Position numbers and translations under genes: made by a program | Notes under the pieces: generated by a model | Database searches by the model: none | The model's input: the letters and a program-made list of their open reading frames with translations, nothing else | What the model was told of the DNA's origin: nothing | Part shown: one piece after another, positions 32,044-35,369 of the stretch | Numbering within the stretch: position 1 is the first letter of the stretch | Layout of the letters: each line of letters starts with the position of its first letter | Assembly (NCBI GenBank): GCA_024697785.1 | Contig: JAILEU010000093.1 | Coordinates: 1-35,369 of the forward strand | Direction: 5' to 3' | Source: Bacteroidaceae bacterium | GTDB lineage: Bacteria > Bacteroidota > Bacteroidia > Bacteroidales > Bacteroidaceae | Length of the DNA stretch: 35,369 nt

Positions 32044-35000
32044 ATGATGAAACATTCGAGACTTCTTCTATTTGTTTTGCTGGCAGCATGTCTGCCGCTT
32101 GTGACGTGGGCCGACACCGATTATTATTACATCGACTCGCAGTATGGCATTGTGTACCAATACTATCCCGGCACAGGAACCGCCAGGGTTGCATCCGGCA
32201 GCACATACGAGTCGGACATCCGCCCGCAGGTGTACACGCACAAGAACTCCATCGCCGCCGACGCCGTGATTTTAGAAAACTTCGTACTGGATGGCGAGAC
32301 CTACGAGGTGACGGCAATCGGCGAGATGGCCTTCTGCTTCCTGACAAGCATCAAGTCGGTGACGATACCGAAGACGGTACAGAAAATCGGCGCGTATGCC
32401 TTCACAGGCTGCACGGGCATCACAGATGTCTATTGCTTTGCCAACCCGAAAAAGCTGTCGATAGCCTATAGCAAGTATTACGACATCGACTGGTTCCAGT
32501 CCGACCGCCGTACGAAATTCCATGTCCTTGACGCTTATTTCGACCGCTACGTGCAGAAGTTCCCCGACGTCAACGTGACGTTCGTTGACGGCCTGCCGGG
32601 CGAGCCCGAACCCGATGACGAAAACGTCATAGAGTCGTTTTTCACCGACTGGGACCCCTCTTCACACACCCTCGTCTCCGAAGACCACGACAGGTACTGG
32701 AAGCTGAGCGTGTACGACGCCGGCACAGAGATTGAACTGGGGAGCTACAGCTACTGGGGCGAGGACGCCCTGCGCTTCAACTTCTCGGGGGGAAACAGCT
32801 CCGTCAAGCATCTCACGCTGACCTCCGGTTTCGAGGTGAACGGTCACGTCAAACAGATTGTGCTGCACGGCGCCGGCAACATACAGATGCTCCAGTACCT
32901 GTTCCCTGACGGCAGAAAGATAGAACAGACGTACACCACCGACGGCGACTTTCGCGACTTCGAGCTCACCCTCAACCCCTCGGTTCGCATCGGGGGCGGG
33001 CCGATAGAGTTCCACGTCTTCACCCCCCAACCCTTCGTGGTGAAGGGCATCACCCTTGTGATGAGCGACGACGAGTCGGCCAGCGTCGTCTCCACGTTCG
33101 ACGAATGGCAGGAGCAAGGTTCCTCGCCCCAGGATAAACAGGGCACCATGCATAGTCTCGAGGACAACAACTGGTTCGCCGGATGCGCCTCCGACGCACA
33201 GGTGGAGTTCACCACGATAGGCTCGGGCGGAGCCGAGGGCACCTCGTGCCTCGTCTTCTACGGCTTCAGCGGGAACGTGAACCTGAGCATGGTAAACCGC
33301 TTCAGCTACAGCGGCCAGATAAGCAAAATCGTCCTTCGCGCCGCCGGCAACATCTATAATATCCACAGCGGCATCGTCGACCAAGGAGAGCTGAAAGCAG
33401 AGGCCCATTCTTCGGCCAGGCCGGCCGATGACTTCAAGGACTATGTGATCCACCTCCCCGGTGACCTCGTCTATCAGAATGCGAACATCAACCTCTTCAT
33501 CGACGGCGAGTCGCCCATCTACATCCACAGCATCTCCATCTACGAACAGGAGAAGCAGACGGAGCTGCCCAGCGGCAAGTGCGGCGATAATCTCGAGTTC
33601 GCCCTGCAGGTCATCGACAACGACTACACCTACGACTTCGAAACCAACGAGGAGATACCTGCCATGAAACTCGTCATCACCGGCACGGGAGCCATGTACG
33701 ACTTCGACGACGAGTGGTCCGGCACCGACGCCCGCGTTCCTTGGTTCGACTACCGTTCCAACATCACCCGCATTGAGCTGCCCGACGGCCTGACGCATGT
33801 GGGCGACAACGCCTTTGCGAGACTGTGGAACTGCACGTTCACCGACGAACTCCCCAGCCACCTGAAGAGCGTCGGCAAGAGAGCGTTCAACAACATCTCG
33901 TTCCTTTCCACGCTACGTCTGCCCGATGGCCTGACGACGATAGACGCCGAAGCCTTCTCCTCGCTCAACTTCGTGAAAAAGGTCTATATCCCGGCAAGCC
34001 TCACCTCCATCGCATCAGAAGCGCTTTCAGGCATGTTCAGCGTGGAGTATTTCTACGTCGACGAAGCCAACCCTGTGTACAGCGGAGAGGGATACGGCGT
34101 CATCGACAAGCAGACACATACGCTCATCGTGGGCGGCTCGTCCACCGATGTGCCTGACGACGTGACGACCATCGCCCCATACGCCTTCAAGTACTCGCGT
34201 CGCGAGGCCATCCACCTCCCCGCCGGCCTTGAAAAGATTGGCAACAACGCCTTCTACTCCTCCTACCTCAAGTCCGTCACCATCCCCGACGGCGTGAAGC
34301 TCATCGAAAAGTCGGCCTTCGCTGGCTGCAGTCAGCTGCTGTCCGTCACCATCGGCGCCGGCGTCGGAAGCATCGGAAGTGACGTCTTCAAAAGCAGTAC
34401 CAACATCCTCGACGTCTATTGCTATGCCAACCCCGCCAACCTTTCGTGGGCGAGTGGCATCAACGAAGCCACCAGCTTCAAGCCCGACCGCATGACGCTG
34501 TTCCACGTCAAGGCCGACGACCTCGAGGCATGGCAGAACGGCTTCTCATTCCTCAACGTCACCTTCGCCGGCGACCTGGGCGACAAGATAGAGCCCATCA
34601 ACAAGCAGACCGACGTCGACATCGCCGCCCTGAAGGACGACGACCTCACCGACAACACCATCTCCAACATCTACTACAACCTGCCCGAGTCACGTGGCTG
34701 CGGCTACATCGCCGGCAACCTCGTCATCGCGGGCACCACCGACATGACGCAGGTGGGCAGCGGCGAACCCGGCAGCGATGCCGTTCGCGACAACTTCAAC
34801 GGCATCATCCTCAAGGTAGGCCCCGGCAAGGGCACCATCGCCATCGACGCCAGCGTCTTCGGCACAAAACTCCAGCTCGCCGTGCGTATCGGCCTGGGCG
34901 GCACGCCCACCTACGCCAGCGAGAACGCACGCTGGCAGACATACGTCAGCTACAACGTCCCCGAGGAGACCTACATCTATATCTACGCCGTCGGTAGCGG

Positions 35001-35217
35001 CAATCTGGTCCGCGGACGCCGTGCACCCGAGGTGGGCGACGATGCCCTGTTCATCTACGGCATCACCATCACGCCCGACACCGATGCCGTCGCCACCCTC
35101 ACGGGGGGCGCCGCCGACGACGACGCCTGGTACACCCTCGGCGGACAGCGTCTGGAAGCCGAGCCAGCCACACCCGGGCTCTACATCCGTCGCGGCAAAA
35201 AGGTCATCATCAAGTAA
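32044..35217 (+). CDS. BspA-like leucine-rich repeat surface protein
   Basis: A 1057-residue exported protein: signal peptide (MMKHSRLLLFVLLAACLPL, cleavage near TWA-D), a first block of LRR_5/BspA-type repeats (about 80-135, AIGEMAFCFLTSIKSVTIP), two related beta-sandwich-like domains (about 195-345 and 348-500, each with an IVLxxAGNI core), and a second longer LRR block (about 568-800, e.g. LPDGLTTIDAEAFSSL, IPDGVKLIEKSAFAGC). The end (YTLGGQRLEAEPATPGLYIR then GKKVIIK) matches the Bacteroidales YxLxGxR...GxYIxxGKKVxxK tail, related to T9SS-type sorting ends. BspA-like proteins bind host or matrix proteins in oral relatives; here an adhesion role is inference. It is a single gene with its own promoter and a strong terminator. 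Confidence 0.9.
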   Translation: MMKHSRLLLFVLLAACLPLVTWADTDYYYIDSQYGIVYQYYPGTGTARVASGSTYESDIRPQVYTHKNSIAADAVILENFVLDGETYEVTAIGEMAFCFLTSIKSVTIPKTVQKIGAYAFTGCTGITDVYCFANPKKLSIAYSKYYDIDWFQSDRRTKFHVLDAYFDRYVQKFPDVNVTFVDGLPGEPEPDDENVIESFFTDWDPSSHTLVSEDHDRYWKLSVYDAGTEIELGSYSYWGEDALRFNFSGGNSSVKHLTLTSGFEVNGHVKQIVLHGAGNIQMLQYLFPDGRKIEQTYTTDGDFRDFELTLNPSVRIGGGPIEFHVFTPQPFVVKGITLVMSDDESASVVSTFDEWQEQGSSPQDKQGTMHSLEDNNWFAGCASDAQVEFTTIGSGGAEGTSCLVFYGFSGNVNLSMVNRFSYSGQISKIVLRAAGNIYNIHSGIVDQGELKAEAHSSARPADDFKDYVIHLPGDLVYQNANINLFIDGESPIYIHSISIYEQEKQTELPSGKCGDNLEFALQVIDNDYTYDFETNEEIPAMKLVITGTGAMYDFDDEWSGTDARVPWFDYRSNITRIELPDGLTHVGDNAFARLWNCTFTDELPSHLKSVGKRAFNNISFLSTLRLPDGLTTIDAEAFSSLNFVKKVYIPASLTSIASEALSGMFSVEYFYVDEANPVYSGEGYGVIDKQTHTLIVGGSSTDVPDDVTTIAPYAFKYSRREAIHLPAGLEKIGNNAFYSSYLKSVTIPDGVKLIEKSAFAGCSQLLSVTIGAGVGSIGSDVFKSSTNILDVYCYANPANLSWASGINEATSFKPDRMTLFHVKADDLEAWQNGFSFLNVTFAGDLGDKIEPINKQTDVDIAALKDDDLTDNTISNIYYNLPESRGCGYIAGNLVIAGTTDMTQVGSGEPGSDAVRDNFNGIILKVGPGKGTIAIDASVFGTKLQLAVRIGLGGTPTYASENARWQTYVSYNVPEETYIYIYAVGSGNLVRGRRAPEVGDDALFIYGITITPDTDAVATLTGGAADDDAWYTLGGQRLEAEPATPGLYIRRGKKVIIK

Positions 35218-35241
35218 CCTCCGCCCCACCGCCCCCTTCCC

Positions 35242-35287
35242 TTCCTCCTGCAGCAGCCCCATCTGCCGCAGGAGGAACGTTTTCGTT
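35242..35287 (+). terminator. Terminator of the BspA-like gene
   Basis: TTCCTCCTGC (35242-35251) and GCAGGAGGAA (35268-35277) form a perfect 10-pair stem around a 16-base loop, followed by CGTTTTCGTT. It lies 25 bases after the stop codon. Confidence 0.75.
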
Positions 35288-35298
35288 AAGCCAAATGA

Positions 35299-35325
35299 GC
35301 AGAGCGATGCTTGCATCAGCTCTGC
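35299..35325. repeat. Long hairpin after the terminator
   Basis: GCAGAGC-GATGC-TT-GCATC-A-GCTCTGC is a 12-pair stem with a 2-base loop and one bulged A. It sits between TTTCGTTAA and GAAAACGAA, which are roughly inverse. It resembles the GC hairpins seen elsewhere in the window and may start another repeat element or RNA that continues past the right edge. Confidence 0.6.
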
Positions 35326-35369
35326 CATGGCGAGAAAACGAAGAATGAAATTCAATGTTTTGCAAGCTT

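Noticed and set aside
32662-33861. Minus-strand open frame opposite the BspA-like gene
   Set aside because: No motifs, no promoter, and fully overlapped by a protein with clear repeats and signal peptide.

Overview
The window looks like a chromosomal segment of a Bacteroidales bacterium, most likely Prevotellaceae. The evidence is the set of Bacteroidota-type promoters (TTTG, 19-20 bases, TAnnTTTG), the weak ribosome binding sites, the gene families (C10 peptidase, BspA-like leucine-rich repeat protein, DUF3244-like protein, T9SS-type C-terminus), and intergenic spaces full of short tandem words. Most genes are GC-rich; the first about 5.9 kb is clearly more AT-rich. No rRNA, tRNA, CRISPR array, transposase or phage gene was seen.

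Region 1 (438-5805, minus strand) is an accessory operon of exported proteins: a DUF3244-like small protein, a lipoprotein, a frameshifted protein with a papain-fold-like NCHSYAW domain and a T9SS-like tail, a C10 (streptopain-family) cysteine peptidase lipoprotein, and a lipoprotein of unknown function. Region 2 (5956-13197, minus) holds a lipoprotein-anchored TPR/transmembrane/helix-turn-helix regulator, the iron-sulfur assembly genes sufB-sufC-sufD-sufS, and a CvpA-like membrane protein. Region 3 (13202-18164, minus) is the conserved rimP-nusA-infB operon with a consensus promoter at 18275-18305.

On the plus strand from 18377 come a small single-pass membrane protein, an RNA-like intergenic region, an ExuT-like MFS transporter, pepT, a CPA2-type cation/proton antiporter, and a compact dxs-trkA-trkH cluster (isoprenoid precursor synthesis plus Trk potassium uptake). 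A candidate small RNA with its own consensus promoter and two hairpin/U-tract ends follows (30212-30360). The window closes with a minus-strand LOG-family protein and a 1057-residue BspA-like surface protein that share a divergent promoter region.

The most unusual layer is repeats rather than genes. Short GC-rich hairpins with 2-4 base loops sit beside AT-rich tandem words, often as mirrored pairs, between genes and also in frame inside genes (the TPR/HTH regulator and the MFS transporter). A 190-base array of unrelated palindromes separated by GGTTTA/TAAACC words, inverted about a central palindrome, lies between the MFS gene and pepT. A longer repeat with the core GTTTAACGTTTAACGAACAC occurs after sufD, after pepT and near the left edge. 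Two candidate small RNAs and a SufD lacking its usual N-terminal domain are the other main points.
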